A DNA stretch of 64,000 nucleotides from Pseudooceanicola algae (GTDB lineage Bacteria > Pseudomonadota > Alphaproteobacteria > Rhodobacterales > Rhodobacteraceae). A program made the position numbers and the translations under genes. Within the stretch, counting starts at the first letter, position 1. Every line of letters begins with the position of its first letter. The notes under the pieces are model-generated. The model made no database searches. It was not told the origin of the DNA and worked only from the letters and a program-made list of their open reading frames with translations. This document shows positions 9,545 through 18,742 of this stretch, piece by piece. The DNA is taken from positions 3,612,501 through 3,676,500 of the forward strand of contig NZ_CP060436.1 in assembly GCF_003590145.2 (NCBI RefSeq), in the 5' to 3' direction.

Positions 9545-9574
9545 TCGCGTCAGGCCAGCGCCTGAACGCAGGGC

Positions 9575-10330
9575 TTAAAGCCGGATCACCGAAATCAGGC
9601 GGCCGTAGTCCGCTTCGCCTTCATGGGTCGCGCGGCGGTAGGAAAAATACCGCGCCGGGTCGGAATAGGTGCATTGCCCGATCCAGTCGGCGCTGCCGAT
9701 CCCGGCGGCGCGCAACCGCGCCAGACCATAGCTTGGCAGATCGAACTGATAACGGTCGCCTTCGCCATTGGCGAAAAAGCGGCTGTTGTCAGGATCGTCG
9801 TCCAGAAAGTCTTCGAGGAAATCGGGGCCGACCTCATAAGCGCGCTGGCTGATGGTCGGGCCGATCACCGCGCGGATGTCGCCGCGCTGCGCGCCCAGTT
9901 GTTCCATCGCCTCGATCGTGGCCTCAAGAACACCGTCGCGGGCCCCACGCCAGCCCGCATGGGCGGCACCGATGACCTGCGCCTGGGGATCGGCAAACAG
10001 CACCGGCTGGCAATCGGCCGTCAGCACCGACAGGGCGATGCCGGGGGTGGCAGTGGCCAGCCCGTCGGCCTCGGGGATCTGGTCCAGTGGGCCGCTGGCG
10101 GTGACGGCGCGGGCCGAATGCACCTGACGCAGCTGCACCATCTCGGCCGGGGCGACCTGCATTGCATCGGCGACGCGTGCGCGGTTGATCGACACGATTT
10201 CGCTTTGATCCGAAGACCCCGCACCGCAGTTCAACCCGGTGAAGATCCCCGAGGAGGCGCCGCCGCGGCGGGTGAAGAACCCGTGCCGGATCGCGCCGAG
10301 CGTCGGGTGGGTGAGGATTTCCAATGTCAT
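9575..10330 (-). CDS. pgeF: peptidoglycan editing factor PgeF (YfiH/laccase-domain family)
   Basis: 251 residues, the usual length of the multicopper-polyphenol-oxidase-like (DUF152) family. Conserved motifs are HGFFTRRGGAS, LRQVHSA, the LTADCQPVLFAD block with its metal Cys, and AHAGWRGA with its metal His. In E. coli the homologue removes wrongly built peptidoglycan precursors. The start at 10330 overlaps the midA stop (ATGA). It is third in lgt-midA-pgeF. Confidence 0.88.
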   Translation of the reverse strand: MTLEILTHPTLGAIRHGFFTRRGGASSGIFTGLNCGAGSSDQSEIVSINRARVADAMQVAPAEMVQLRQVHSARAVTASGPLDQIPEADGLATATPGIALSVLTADCQPVLFADPQAQVIGAAHAGWRGARDGVLEATIEAMEQLGAQRGDIRAVIGPTISQRAYEVGPDFLEDFLDDDPDNSRFFANGEGDRYQFDLPSYGLARLRAAGIGSADWIGQCTYSDPARYFSYRRATHEGEADYGRLISVIRL

Positions 10331-11415
10331 AAAGGCTTTGTCGTCGGTATGGGGTCCAGGCCGGGTGGCGGTTGCTGACCTTCCGGATAAAGGGCCAGCG
10401 CCTTGAAGAGCGTCCCCATTTCTTGCGGGTGGGTCAAGCGGCGATGTGCGGCGATGTGATCTGAAAGCGCCGCATCGCTCAGGCCGGCGGACAGCGCCTG
10501 CGCCCGCGGCGTGATGCCGAGACGCTCCAGAAAGACGCCTTGGGTGGTCAGCAGCGAATGGCAGGCAGGGGCGGCGGCGCGGGCGATTTCCTCGAAATCG
10601 ACATGTGCGGTCAGATCGGCGGCACCGGGGCTTTCGTATGGGTCGGCATAGGCGTGGCCCTGCAAGGCCTGCAGGGTATCGCCCTGACTGCGCCAATCGC
10701 CGTAGTCCAGGATCAGTGCCGCGCCGCCCTGCTCTGCGATCCGTGTCCCGATGGTCGCGGCGATGGCGCTGGCGGCGGGGCAAAGCTCTACCAGGTCGCC
10801 GTCCCTGGTGTCCTCAAGACGGTGCGCCAGCGCCGGTTCCGGTGCCGCCCCGGCCTGCGCAGGGTGCAACCGGCCATCGGTGGCGGTGATGCGACGTTCG
10901 CTCCAGCCCTCGCCATCGCGCAGGAACTGGCGGATCGGCAGGGCATCGAAGAATTCATTGGCCACAAGGAACAGCGGCGCGCCCTCGGGCAACGCGGCGG
11001 CGTTGTCGAGCCAGGTCGGGTCGTAGGCCTCCAGTCGCGCCTGCTGTTCGGCCCTCAGTGGGGGCGAGGCTTCGACCAGCACGAGGTCGGCGGCGGCGTG
11101 AAAGCCGGGCACGCCCCTGGTCGCGCGCATCAGGTCGGCCATCAGCGTGCCGCGACCCGGCCCAAGCTCGGCCAGGGTAAACCGGGCCGGGGCGCCTTGA
11201 TCCAGCCAGCTTTGCGCAAGGGACAGGCCGACCAGTTCACCGAACATCTGTGAAATCTCGGGGGCGGTGGTGAAATCCCCGGCCTGACCCAGCGGGTCGC
11301 GGGTGGTGTAATAGCCAAGCTGCGGGTGCAGCAGGCAGGTCGCCATGTAATCGTTGACCTTCAGTGGCCCGTCCTGGGCGATCCGGGTCAGCAGGTGATC
11401 CAGAAGCGTGGTCAT
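10327..11415 (-). CDS. SAM-dependent methyltransferase of the MidA/NDUFAF7 family
   Basis: 362 residues. Family features: [16 protein letters not shown] and [29 protein letters not shown] at the N-terminus, the SAM-binding [27 protein letters not shown], and ILDYG. The mitochondrial relative methylates an arginine of complex I subunit NDUFS2; the bacterial substrate is not established. The ATG at 11415 overlaps the lgt stop (ATGA). The frame can be extended far upstream, but that part is the antisense-like shadow of lgt. Confidence 0.9.
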   Translation of the reverse strand: MTTLLDHLLTRIAQDGPLKVNDYMATCLLHPQLGYYTTRDPLGQAGDFTTAPEISQMFGELVGLSLAQSWLDQGAPARFTLAELGPGRGTLMADLMRATRGVPGFHAAADLVLVEASPPLRAEQQARLEAYDPTWLDNAAALPEGAPLFLVANEFFDALPIRQFLRDGEGWSERRITATDGRLHPAQAGAAPEPALAHRLEDTRDGDLVELCPAASAIAATIGTRIAEQGGAALILDYGDWRSQGDTLQALQGHAYADPYESPGAADLTAHVDFEEIARAAAPACHSLLTTQGVFLERLGITPRAQALSAGLSDAALSDHIAAHRRLTHPQEMGTLFKALALYPEGQQPPPGLDPIPTTKPL

Positions 11416-12314
11416 GCCGGGGGGCGGCCTGCCTTGCGCAGGGACCACAGGACGAAGGCCAGGCCAAGGACCACCATCGGCAGCGACAGGATTTGACCCA
11501 TGGTCAGGCCCATGGCCTCGGTGAACCGGATCACATGGCCATGCGGATTGCCGGGGGTGATGAACTGCTGATCGGCAAGGCGGAACATCTCGACCAGCAT
11601 CCGGGCCAGGCCATAGCCGATGATGAAGATCCCGGTCAGCCGTCCGGGGTATTTCAGGGTCCGGGTGCCAAAGGTCAGCGCGATCAGGATCAGCCCCAGC
11701 AGCAGCCCTTCCAACCCGGCTTCGTACAATTGCGACGGATGGCGCGCGCAGGCGCCGATCACGCCGGGGCAGCTTTGCGCCGCCGGGCCGGGAAAGACCA
11801 CGCCCCAGGGCATGTCGGTGGGGCGGCCCCACAGCTCGGCGTTGATGAAATTGGCAATGCGGCCCAGCAACAGGCCCGGTGGCGTCGCCAGGGCCAGCAT
11901 ATCGGCCGCCGACAGGACCGGGATGCGGGCGCGGGCGCAGAAGATCAGCGTGGCCACCGCGACGCCCAGAAGCCCGCCGTGGAAGGACATGCCGCCCTGC
12001 CAGATCGCCGGGATCTCGGCCGGATTGGCGAAGTAATAGGCAGGCTGGTAGAACAGCACGAAGCCGAGCCGCCCGCCGATCACCACCCCGAGGATCAGCC
12101 AGGTGATGAAATCGCCAAGCTGGGTCTCCGACATCGGCGGCCGATCCGCCGGCCACAGGCGGATGCGCCGCAGGGCGGCCCGGGCCAGCAACCAGCCAAG
12201 GAAGATCCCCGTCAGATAGGCCAGCGCATACCAGCGCAGGGCAAAGGACAGGCCAAAGACCTGAAGGGTGAAAATCTCGGGCGAGATATCGGGGAAGGGG
12301 ATCACAGCCTGCAT
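11412..12314 (-). CDS. lgt: prolipoprotein diacylglyceryl transferase
   Basis: 300 residues, inner-membrane enzyme that adds diacylglycerol from phosphatidylglycerol to the lipobox Cys. Several membrane segments; the family blocks include MSFHGGLLG, the Lgt signature [21 protein letters not shown] and [13 protein letters not shown]. The ATG at 12314 ([10 protein letters not shown]) is the family start. Transcribed away from ubiK and coupled by ATGA to the methyltransferase gene. It fits with the predicted lipoproteins elsewhere in the window. Confidence 0.96.
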   Translation of the reverse strand: MQAVIPFPDISPEIFTLQVFGLSFALRWYALAYLTGIFLGWLLARAALRRIRLWPADRPPMSETQLGDFITWLILGVVIGGRLGFVLFYQPAYYFANPAEIPAIWQGGMSFHGGLLGVAVATLIFCARARIPVLSAADMLALATPPGLLLGRIANFINAELWGRPTDMPWGVVFPGPAAQSCPGVIGACARHPSQLYEAGLEGLLLGLILIALTFGTRTLKYPGRLTGIFIIGYGLARMLVEMFRLADQQFITPGNPHGHVIRFTEAMGLTMGQILSLPMVVLGLAFVLWSLRKAGRPPA

Positions 12315-12489
12315 TACGGGTATCTGCCCGCGCGCCCGATCCAGAGTCAAGCGAGCCTTGGGCCGCCTGTCCCTGCGGCAGGGGGCTGCGACGGGCGTGC
12401 GGGGGCAGGGCGCGCCCACCTCGGGGGTTGAGCCTGCGCGCCCGGAGGCCCATATAGAAGGTCAGTGCAACATCAGGCGCGAGGCCGAA

Positions 12490-12735
12490 ATGCAGACCCG
12501 TTCCAAGTTTTTCGACGACATGTCGCAGCTTATGACCAATGCCATGGGCGTCGCCCAGGGCGCCAAGGGCGAGGCCGAGACGGCCTTCAATTCCATGATC
12601 GACCGCTGGCTGGCCGAGCGTGACCTTGTCACCCGCGAGGAATTCGACGCGGTAAAGCTCATGGCGCAGAAGGCGCGTGAGGAAAATACCGAGCTGAAGG
12701 CGCGGCTTGACGCGCTGGAAGCCGCCGCGAAGTAA
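12490..12735 (+). CDS. ubiK: accessory factor UbiK family protein
   Basis: 81 residues, MQTRSKFFDDMSQLMTNAMG followed by an amphipathic helix region and a C-terminal coiled coil (REEFDAVKLMAQKAREEN-ELKARLDALE). UbiK/YqiC proteins support aerobic ubiquinone synthesis together with UbiJ. Start chosen at the ATG at 12490 by family N-terminus. It is divergent from lgt. Confidence 0.88.
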   Translation: MQTRSKFFDDMSQLMTNAMGVAQGAKGEAETAFNSMIDRWLAERDLVTREEFDAVKLMAQKAREENTELKARLDALEAAAK

Positions 12736-12792
12736 GACCGCGGTCAGAACCGCTTGGCGCCCGGGCACCCCGGCGCCCTGCGGTGCCTGCCG

Positions 12793-13437
12793 TCAGCAGC
12801 CGTTTTCGGTCTTGATCGTGACCGGCCCCTGCCGCCCGGCTGGGAACTTGCTGAGAACCGCGCCGATCATCGGCGCGGCCAGCGGCGCAAAGCTGCTGCA
12901 TCCCCCCCGGTACACCCCGCGGCCTTCAAAGACCTGCTTTCCGCTGCGGCTGTCGGTCATCGAAATCGTGACCTCGGCTGTATAGATCGTGTCGATGCGG
13001 GTGCGGTAATCATAGCCGATTGTGCCCCAGACCGGCACCCGTTCGGCGATCTGACCGCCATTCGGCCCCGGCCGGTTCACGACCTGATAGCCGATGATGC
13101 CCCGTTCCGGCACCATGTATTGGCTGGTTACGGTCTGCCCGTCGTCGATCCGGTAGCCAAAGCGTGTCACCAACCGCGCACCGGATCGCGCGGCCACCGG
13201 CGTCACCCCCTTGCCCAGAAGCACCCCAGCCAAAACCTCCGCCCCCTGCTGCCAGCCAAGGGACCCGGCGTCCATTCCGGGACCGGGCACCACATGGGCA
13301 TTGGTGGGCGTCAGGTCGGCGGGGATCGCCGACAGGGCGTCGACTTCGGTCGTTACGCTGGTGCAGGCCGCAAGGCCGAGCGACAGGGCCAGCGCCAGGC
13401 CAAGGGTCAGGCGGGCGGCGAAGATACGCGAAAGCAT
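12793..13437 (-). CDS. putative outer-membrane-type lipoprotein, DUF4136-like
   Basis: 214 residues. The N-terminus is a lipoprotein signal peptide with lipobox LAAC (Cys at residue 25), followed by a beta-rich domain. The layout resembles DUF4136 lipoproteins, but the match is weak. The C-terminus includes two Cys (GGCSSF and the last residue). No functional assignment is possible. Next to ubiK, tail to tail. Confidence 0.7.
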   Translation of the reverse strand: MLSRIFAARLTLGLALALSLGLAACTSVTTEVDALSAIPADLTPTNAHVVPGPGMDAGSLGWQQGAEVLAGVLLGKGVTPVAARSGARLVTRFGYRIDDGQTVTSQYMVPERGIIGYQVVNRPGPNGGQIAERVPVWGTIGYDYRTRIDTIYTAEVTISMTDSRSGKQVFEGRGVYRGGCSSFAPLAAPMIGAVLSKFPAGRQGPVTIKTENGC

Positions 13438-13552
13438 GATCAGGGGCCTTTCGTCGGGAACCGGTCAGGTCAGCTTACGCCTGCGGTTGTATCCGCGAAA
13501 GGGGGATTGCCGGCAACGCGGCGAAGGCCGGCTTCGCGCCCCTATGCACACG

Positions 13553-13585
13553 AAAAACCCCGCCGCGTGCAGGGACGCGGCGGGG
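13553..13585 (-). terminator. intrinsic terminator of the catabolic operon
   Basis: CCCCGCCGCGT-GCAGGG-ACGCGGCGGGG forms a perfect 11-bp stem; read on the minus strand it is followed by TTTTT. It lies 25 nt beyond the stop of the Fe-alcohol dehydrogenase gene and closes the operon that begins at 21466. Confidence 0.9.
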
Positions 13586-13610
13586 GAAATGTTCGGGCGG
13601 GCAGGGGGGA

Positions 13611-14756
13611 TTACAGGACCGCTTCAAGCACCGGCTTCAGGTTCCCGGCCGTCAGGGTCACCGGGTTGCCACCGCAGGAGGGATCCTCCAGCGCCATGGC
13701 GACGATATCGTCTGCCCGGTCCCCGGCAACGCCCAGAACCGACAGCTTGCGCGGAATGCCCATCTGGTCGTTGAAGGCCTGCACGAAGGTGCAGAACCCG
13801 TCGAACCCGCCCTCGATGCCCAGATAGGGCGCGGCATTGTCGAACCGCTCGCGGATGGCATCGGCGTTCAGCTTCAGCACTTCGGGCATGAAGACCGCGT
13901 TGGTGGTGCCGTGGTGGGTGTTGTAGACGGCGCCGATGGGGTGGCTGAGCGCGTGGATTGCACCAAGCCCTTTCTGGAAGGCCGTGGCCCCCATCATCGC
14001 GGCAGACATCATGTGGGCGCGGGCCTCGATGTCGGTGCCGTCTTCATAGGCCAGCGGCAGGTTTTCGATTACCAGGCGCATGCCTTCCAGCGCGATGCCC
14101 TGGGACATCGGGTGGTAGTGGGGGCTGGAAAACGCCTCGACGCAATGGGCAAAGGCATCAAGGCCGGTGCCGGCGGTGATGAACTTGGGCATGCCCACCG
14201 TCAGCTCGGGGTCGCAGATCACGACGGCGGGCAGGACCTTGGGGTGGAAGATGATCTTCTTCACATGGGTTTCGGAATTGGTGATGACGCTGGCGCGGCC
14301 CACTTCCGATCCGGTCCCGGCGGTGGTCGGCACGGCAACGATGGGCGCGATGCCCTCGGGGTCGGCCCGCGTCCACCAGTCGCCGATATCCTCGTAATCC
14401 CAGATCGGGCGGGTCTGCCCGGACATGAAGGCAATCATCTTCGCCAGGTCGAGACCCGAGCCGCCGCCAAAGGCGATGACGCCGTCATGGCCGCCCTCGT
14501 GATAGGCCTTCAGGCCTTCGTCGAGGTTCTTTTCCGTCGGGTTGGCATCCACGCCCGAGAACATCGCGCGCCCCAGCCCGCCCGCGACCATCAGGTCGAG
14601 CGTCTTCTGGGTGATGTCCATCGAGGCCAGCCCCCGGTCGGTGACCAGCAGGGGCTTGCGGATATTGGCGGCGCCGCAGGCTTCGGCGATTTCCGCGATA
14701 CGGCCAGCGCCGAAGCGGATGGCGGTCGGGTAGGACCAGTTTCCGGTGAGGGTCAT
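13611..14756 (-). CDS. iron-containing alcohol dehydrogenase
   Basis: 381 residues, type III ADH fold. NAD-binding GGGSGLD at about residue 98-104, VPTTAGTGSEVG, and the metal ligands in GTGLDAFAHCVEAF (Asp, His), ALSHPIGAVYNTHHG (two His). It oxidises a primary alcohol to an aldehyde. It is last of a seven-gene operon and adjoins an aldehyde dehydrogenase and a glutamine-synthetase-like ligase, which suggests the alcohol may be a gamma-glutamylated amino alcohol (inference). 10 nt downstream of the ALDH gene. Confidence 0.93.
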   Translation of the reverse strand: MTLTGNWSYPTAIRFGAGRIAEIAEACGAANIRKPLLVTDRGLASMDITQKTLDLMVAGGLGRAMFSGVDANPTEKNLDEGLKAYHEGGHDGVIAFGGGSGLDLAKMIAFMSGQTRPIWDYEDIGDWWTRADPEGIAPIVAVPTTAGTGSEVGRASVITNSETHVKKIIFHPKVLPAVVICDPELTVGMPKFITAGTGLDAFAHCVEAFSSPHYHPMSQGIALEGMRLVIENLPLAYEDGTDIEARAHMMSAAMMGATAFQKGLGAIHALSHPIGAVYNTHHGTTNAVFMPEVLKLNADAIRERFDNAAPYLGIEGGFDGFCTFVQAFNDQMGIPRKLSVLGVAGDRADDIVAMALEDPSCGGNPVTLTAGNLKPVLEAVL

Positions 14757-14766
14757 GAAGGTTTCC

Positions 14767-16143
14767 TCAGGATTTGCGATAATGATGCGATTTGGGACGG
14801 GTCAGTGCCTGGAAGCCAAGCGCCGACAGGCCGGCGCCATGGCCGGTATCCTTGCACCCGGTCCAGCACAGCGCCGGGTCGAGATAGTCACAGCGGTTCA
14901 TGAAGACGGTGCCGGTCTGAAGCTGCGGCGCGATCACCTCCATCGCCGCGGCGTCGGTGGTGAAAACGGCGGCCGTCAGCCCGTATTGGCAGTCGTTCAT
15001 CAGCGCGATGGCCTCTTCGTCGCCCGAGACCGGCATGATGCCGACCACGGGGCCAAAGCTTTCTTCCGTCATGACCTCCATGTCATGGGTCACGCCGGTC
15101 AGGATCTGCGGCGTCAGGTAGGCCCCGCCATCGTCGGCCGGCATGGGCGCGATATGGGCGGTGGCGCCAGCGGCGACCGCGGCGTCGATCTGGGCGCGCA
15201 CGGTTGCGGCAAAGCGCACGTTGGCCATCGGACCAAGCGTGGTTTCGGTGTCCAGCGGATTGCCCAGCTTCTGGGCATTGACCCAGGCCACGGCCTTTTC
15301 CACGAAGGCCTCGTAAAGGCTTTCGTGGACATAGATCCGTTCCATTCCGCAGCAGCACTGCCCGGCGTTGAACATCGCGCCGTCCATCAGTCCGTCGACG
15401 GCCGCGTCGAGGTCGGCGTCGGCCCGGACATAGCCCGGATCCTTGCCGCCAAGCTCGGTCGAGACGGGGGTGAAGGTGCCCGCCGCGGCGTGCTCCATCG
15501 CCTTGCCGCCCCCGACCGAGCCGGTGAAGTTCACGAAATCGAAGGCCCGCGCCGCGATCAGCGCCGAGGTGGTGTCATGGCTCAGCACGACGTTCTGGAA
15601 GACCTCCGAAGGCACCCCTGCGGCGGCAAAGGCCTCGGCCAGGTGTTCGCCCACCTTGAGGGTCTGGGTGGCGTGTTTCAGCACCACCGTGTTGCCCGCG
15701 ATCAAAGCTGGCGCGATGGTGTTGATCGCCGTCATGTAGGGATAGTTCCAGGGCGCCACGACCAGCACGACGCCATGGGCCTCGCGGGTGATCTTGCGCG
15801 TGAAGGCGGCGCTGTCTTCGATCACGGTCGGGGCCAGGGCGGCCTCGGCGATATCGGCCATGTAAAGCGCGCGTTCCTCGAAGCCGCCGAATTCGCCGCC
15901 GTAGCGGACGGGGCGGCCCATCTGGTGGGCCAGTTCGGTGGTCATGCGGTCCTGCTGTTCGCCGATGATGGCGACGGCCTTGCGGACCATGGCGATCCGG
16001 TCGGCCATGGGGCGGGCAGCCCATGCGGGCTGCGCCGCTCGGGCGGCCTCGACGGCCGCTTGCGCGGCCCCCTGGTCCAGGGGGGAGCGCTCCAGGTAGA
16101 CGGATCCGTCCACGGGCGAGATCAGTTTCACGGTTTCAGTCAT
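14767..16143 (-). CDS. aldehyde dehydrogenase family protein
   Basis: 458 residues. NAD-dependent oxidation of an aldehyde to its acid. PWNYPY near residue 130, the catalytic Glu in TELGGKDPGYV, the catalytic Cys in FNAGQCCCGMERIYV (unusual run of three Cys), and EESFGPVVG near the C-terminus. It lies 2 nt from the GS-like gene and acts in the same operon, presumably on the product of the Fe-ADH. Close relatives include PuuC-like enzymes, but the substrate cannot be read directly. Confidence 0.93.
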   Translation of the reverse strand: MTETVKLISPVDGSVYLERSPLDQGAAQAAVEAARAAQPAWAARPMADRIAMVRKAVAIIGEQQDRMTTELAHQMGRPVRYGGEFGGFEERALYMADIAEAALAPTVIEDSAAFTRKITREAHGVVLVVAPWNYPYMTAINTIAPALIAGNTVVLKHATQTLKVGEHLAEAFAAAGVPSEVFQNVVLSHDTTSALIAARAFDFVNFTGSVGGGKAMEHAAAGTFTPVSTELGGKDPGYVRADADLDAAVDGLMDGAMFNAGQCCCGMERIYVHESLYEAFVEKAVAWVNAQKLGNPLDTETTLGPMANVRFAATVRAQIDAAVAAGATAHIAPMPADDGGAYLTPQILTGVTHDMEVMTEESFGPVVGIMPVSGDEEAIALMNDCQYGLTAAVFTTDAAAMEVIAPQLQTGTVFMNRCDYLDPALCWTGCKDTGHGAGLSALGFQALTRPKSHHYRKS

Positions 16144-16145
16144 GT

Positions 16146-17507
16146 TCAGGCTCTTTCGAATCCGCGTTGCATTTCCCAGTCGGTGACCACGGCATCGAAA
16201 GCTTCCTGCTCCCAGTCCGCGGCATGGGTGTAGTGGTTGATCACCCCGTCACCGAAGGCTTCGCGCAGCATCGCCGACCCGGCAAGGGTCTCGCGCGCGG
16301 CGCGCAGGGTGGCGGGGATCTCCGCCACGGCTGCATTGTCATAGACATCGCCGGTGATCGGCGCGGCCAGTTCCAGCCCCTCTTCCATGCCTTTCAGGCC
16401 GGCGGCCAGTTGCACGGCCATCCCGAGGTAGGGGTTCATGTCCGACCCGCCGATACGGCATTCCATGCGCACCGACTTGCTGCCGGCTCCGCAGAGGCGG
16501 AAGCCCGCGGTGCGGTTGTCGACCGACCAGACGGCCTTGGTCGGGGCAAAGCTGCCCTTCTGGAACCGCTTGTAGGAATTGATGTTGGGGGCCAGGAAAT
16601 AGGTGTAGTCCGGCGCGTACTTGATGATACCGGCGCAGTAGCTTTTCATCATCGCCGACATGCCGAGCGCATCATCGGGGTCGCGGAAGGCATTGTCGCC
16701 ATCCTTCCACATCGACTGGTGGATATGGGTCGAATTACCCACCTTGTCGCGGTGCCATTTGGGCAGGAAGCTGGCCGCATGGCCCTTCATCAGCGCCACG
16801 TCCTTGACGCAATGCTTGGCGATCGTGTGGAAATCGGCGCAGTCCAGCGCGGCGGCATACTTGATGTTCAGCTCTTCCTGACCGACCTCGGCTTCGCCCT
16901 TGGTGTTCTCGACCGGGATGCCGGCGGCATAAAGTGCATTGCGCACCGGGCGCAGCACCACCTCGTCGCGCAGGGTCAGCTGGATCGAGTAATCCTCGTT
17001 GTAGGGCGATACCGTGGTCAGGTCGCGATACCCCGAGGCGCGGATCTCGTCATAGCTGCGGGCGAACAGGTTGAATTCCAGCTCTGTCGCCATCATCGGG
17101 GTAAAGCCCAGGGCCTCCATCCGCGCGATCTGACTTTTCAGCATGGCGCGCGGGGAATGGGGCACCGGGGCGTGGTGATGGTGGTCCAGCACGTCGCAAA
17201 GCACCAGCGCGGTGGCCTCCAGCCAGGGGGCGGGGCGCAGGGTCGCAAGGTCCGGCTTCATGATGTAATCGCCGTAGCCGCCCGCCCAGGAGGTCGCGGC
17301 ATAGCCTTCGACCGTGTACATCTCCAGGTCCGTGGCCAGCAGGTAATTGCAGCAATGGCTTTCTTCCCAGGCGCTGTCGACGAAATGCGCCGCGTGGAAC
17401 CGTTTGCCCATCAGGCGGCCCTGCATGTCGATGATGCAGGCCAGGACGGTGTCCACCTCGCCCTTGGAAACCTGTTCTTTCAGCGCGTCGAATGTCAGTG
17501 CGGCCAT
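16146..17507 (-). CDS. glutamine synthetase-like gamma-glutamyl-amine ligase
   Basis: 453 residues. Glutamine synthetase fold: N-terminal beta-grasp (IDMQGRLMGKRF), catalytic ELEFNLF, EVGQEELNIKYAAAL, HIHQSMWKDG, and NRTAGFRLCG...VRMECRIGGSDMNPYL. Its N-terminal part lacks the DLRF-type motif of housekeeping GlnA and fits the GlnA-like/PuuA group that joins glutamate to amines. It is surrounded by TRAP, ALDH, ADH and amidohydrolase genes, not by nitrogen regulation genes, so a catabolic ligase is likely. The amine is unknown. Confidence 0.85.
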   Translation of the reverse strand: MAALTFDALKEQVSKGEVDTVLACIIDMQGRLMGKRFHAAHFVDSAWEESHCCNYLLATDLEMYTVEGYAATSWAGGYGDYIMKPDLATLRPAPWLEATALVLCDVLDHHHHAPVPHSPRAMLKSQIARMEALGFTPMMATELEFNLFARSYDEIRASGYRDLTTVSPYNEDYSIQLTLRDEVVLRPVRNALYAAGIPVENTKGEAEVGQEELNIKYAAALDCADFHTIAKHCVKDVALMKGHAASFLPKWHRDKVGNSTHIHQSMWKDGDNAFRDPDDALGMSAMMKSYCAGIIKYAPDYTYFLAPNINSYKRFQKGSFAPTKAVWSVDNRTAGFRLCGAGSKSVRMECRIGGSDMNPYLGMAVQLAAGLKGMEEGLELAAPITGDVYDNAAVAEIPATLRAARETLAGSAMLREAFGDGVINHYTHAADWEQEAFDAVVTDWEMQRGFERA

Positions 17508-17636
17508 TGTCGCTTGTCCTTTCGTGCGGGGTCAGTCGTCGGCCCCTGTTCCGCTTCGGGTCTGCCCTGTCGGGGCTGAACCCGCAAGAGGGCGACCCCG
17601 AGAGGCCGCCCCTTTGGTTGTTCAGTTTCGCAAGGG

Positions 17637-18686
17637 TCAGCCGAAGGTATAGGGTGGGCCTGCCTTGGAGGTCACGTCGTTGTAGTCGCGGAAGATCTGC
17701 ACGATCTTGGCGGCCACTTCGCCTTCTTCGGCCATTTCGTCCCAGAAGGTGACGGCGGCCTCTTCGACGGCTTTCCATTCTTCCTGGGGGATCGAACGCA
17801 GTTGCAGCTTGTCGCCCTGCGCCCGCAGACGCGCCTCTCCGCCCCAGTACCACTGGTTGCGGTAGGTGTGGCTGGCTTCGATCGCCGAAGACACGATGAC
17901 CTTCAGGTGCTCGGGCAGATCGGCCCAGCGTTGCTGGTTGACGAAGAAGGACCCGATCCAGGCGCCCGAGATGTTGTTGGTCAGGAAGTAATCGGTCACA
18001 TCCGCCCAGCCGACGGTATAGTCTTCGGTGATGCCCGACCAGGCCATGCCGTCAAGCTCGCCGGTCTGCACGGCAACCTGTGCATCCTCGTAGGGGATGT
18101 TCACCGGCACGACGCCGAATTGCTGCAGGAAACGCCCGGCAGTCGGGAAGGTGTACAGCTTCAGACCTTCGAGATCGGCCAGCGAGGTGACTTCCTTCTT
18201 GGTGTTGAAGTTGCAGGGATCCTGACCGGCGGCCGACAGCCACTTGACCCCGACCTTGGCGTATTCTTCTTCCCAGATCTCGGCCAGGCCGTACTGGTTG
18301 AACAGCACCGGCACGTCGAGCGAATGCTTGGTCGCCAGCGGGAAGTACCCGCCGAAGTTGCGCACCGGGGTGGGCGAGGCCATGGAATCGTCGTCCGAAT
18401 GGACGCCGTCCAGGGTGCCGCGCTGAAGTGCCTGGAACAGTTCGCCCGTGGGGACGATCTGATCGGCGTAGTAAAGCTCGATCTCAAGCTCGCCCTGGGC
18501 GGCGGCGTTGATCGCGTCGATGGCGGGCTTGGTGACTTCCTGACCCAGGGCCGAGCCCGCATAGGTCTGGAAGCGCCACTTGATCGCTTCCTGGGCGCGC
18601 AGGATGCCGGGGGCGGCCAGGGCTGCGGGGGCGGCCATCGCGGCCCCGCGCAGGAAGGAACGTCTGTTCGTCGGTTTGTTGGTCAT
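17637..18686 (-). CDS. TRAP transporter substrate-binding protein (DctP family)
   Basis: 349 residues. The N-terminus has a Tat-type signal (NRRSFLRGAAMAAPAALAAPGILRAQ), then the DctP fold with WRFQTYAGSALGQ and the conserved Arg/ligand region near GLKLYTFPTAGRFL. The ATG at 18686 is used because of the GGGAGAAGA ribosome site 5 nt upstream; an ATG at 18701 is possible but has none. It delivers the substrate of the operon to the QM permease encoded just upstream. It resembles the FcbT/DctP7-like branch; the ligand is unknown. Confidence 0.92.
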   Translation of the reverse strand: MTNKPTNRRSFLRGAAMAAPAALAAPGILRAQEAIKWRFQTYAGSALGQEVTKPAIDAINAAAQGELEIELYYADQIVPTGELFQALQRGTLDGVHSDDDSMASPTPVRNFGGYFPLATKHSLDVPVLFNQYGLAEIWEEEYAKVGVKWLSAAGQDPCNFNTKKEVTSLADLEGLKLYTFPTAGRFLQQFGVVPVNIPYEDAQVAVQTGELDGMAWSGITEDYTVGWADVTDYFLTNNISGAWIGSFFVNQQRWADLPEHLKVIVSSAIEASHTYRNQWYWGGEARLRAQGDKLQLRSIPQEEWKAVEEAAVTFWDEMAEEGEVAAKIVQIFRDYNDVTSKAGPPYTFG

Positions 18687-18742
18687 TCGGTCTTCTCCCA
18701 TTGATGTGATTGAGGCGCCCCGCTTTGCCGGGGTTCTTGTTG

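Noticed and set aside
11416-12768. Upstream extension of the midA-type methyltransferase frame
   Set aside because: It lies over lgt in another frame and has no family similarity; the ATGA-coupled start at 11415 is preferred.
14746-17579. Long plus-strand frames opposite the aldehyde dehydrogenase and GS-like genes
   Set aside because: Same reason; the minus-strand proteins have full catalytic motifs.
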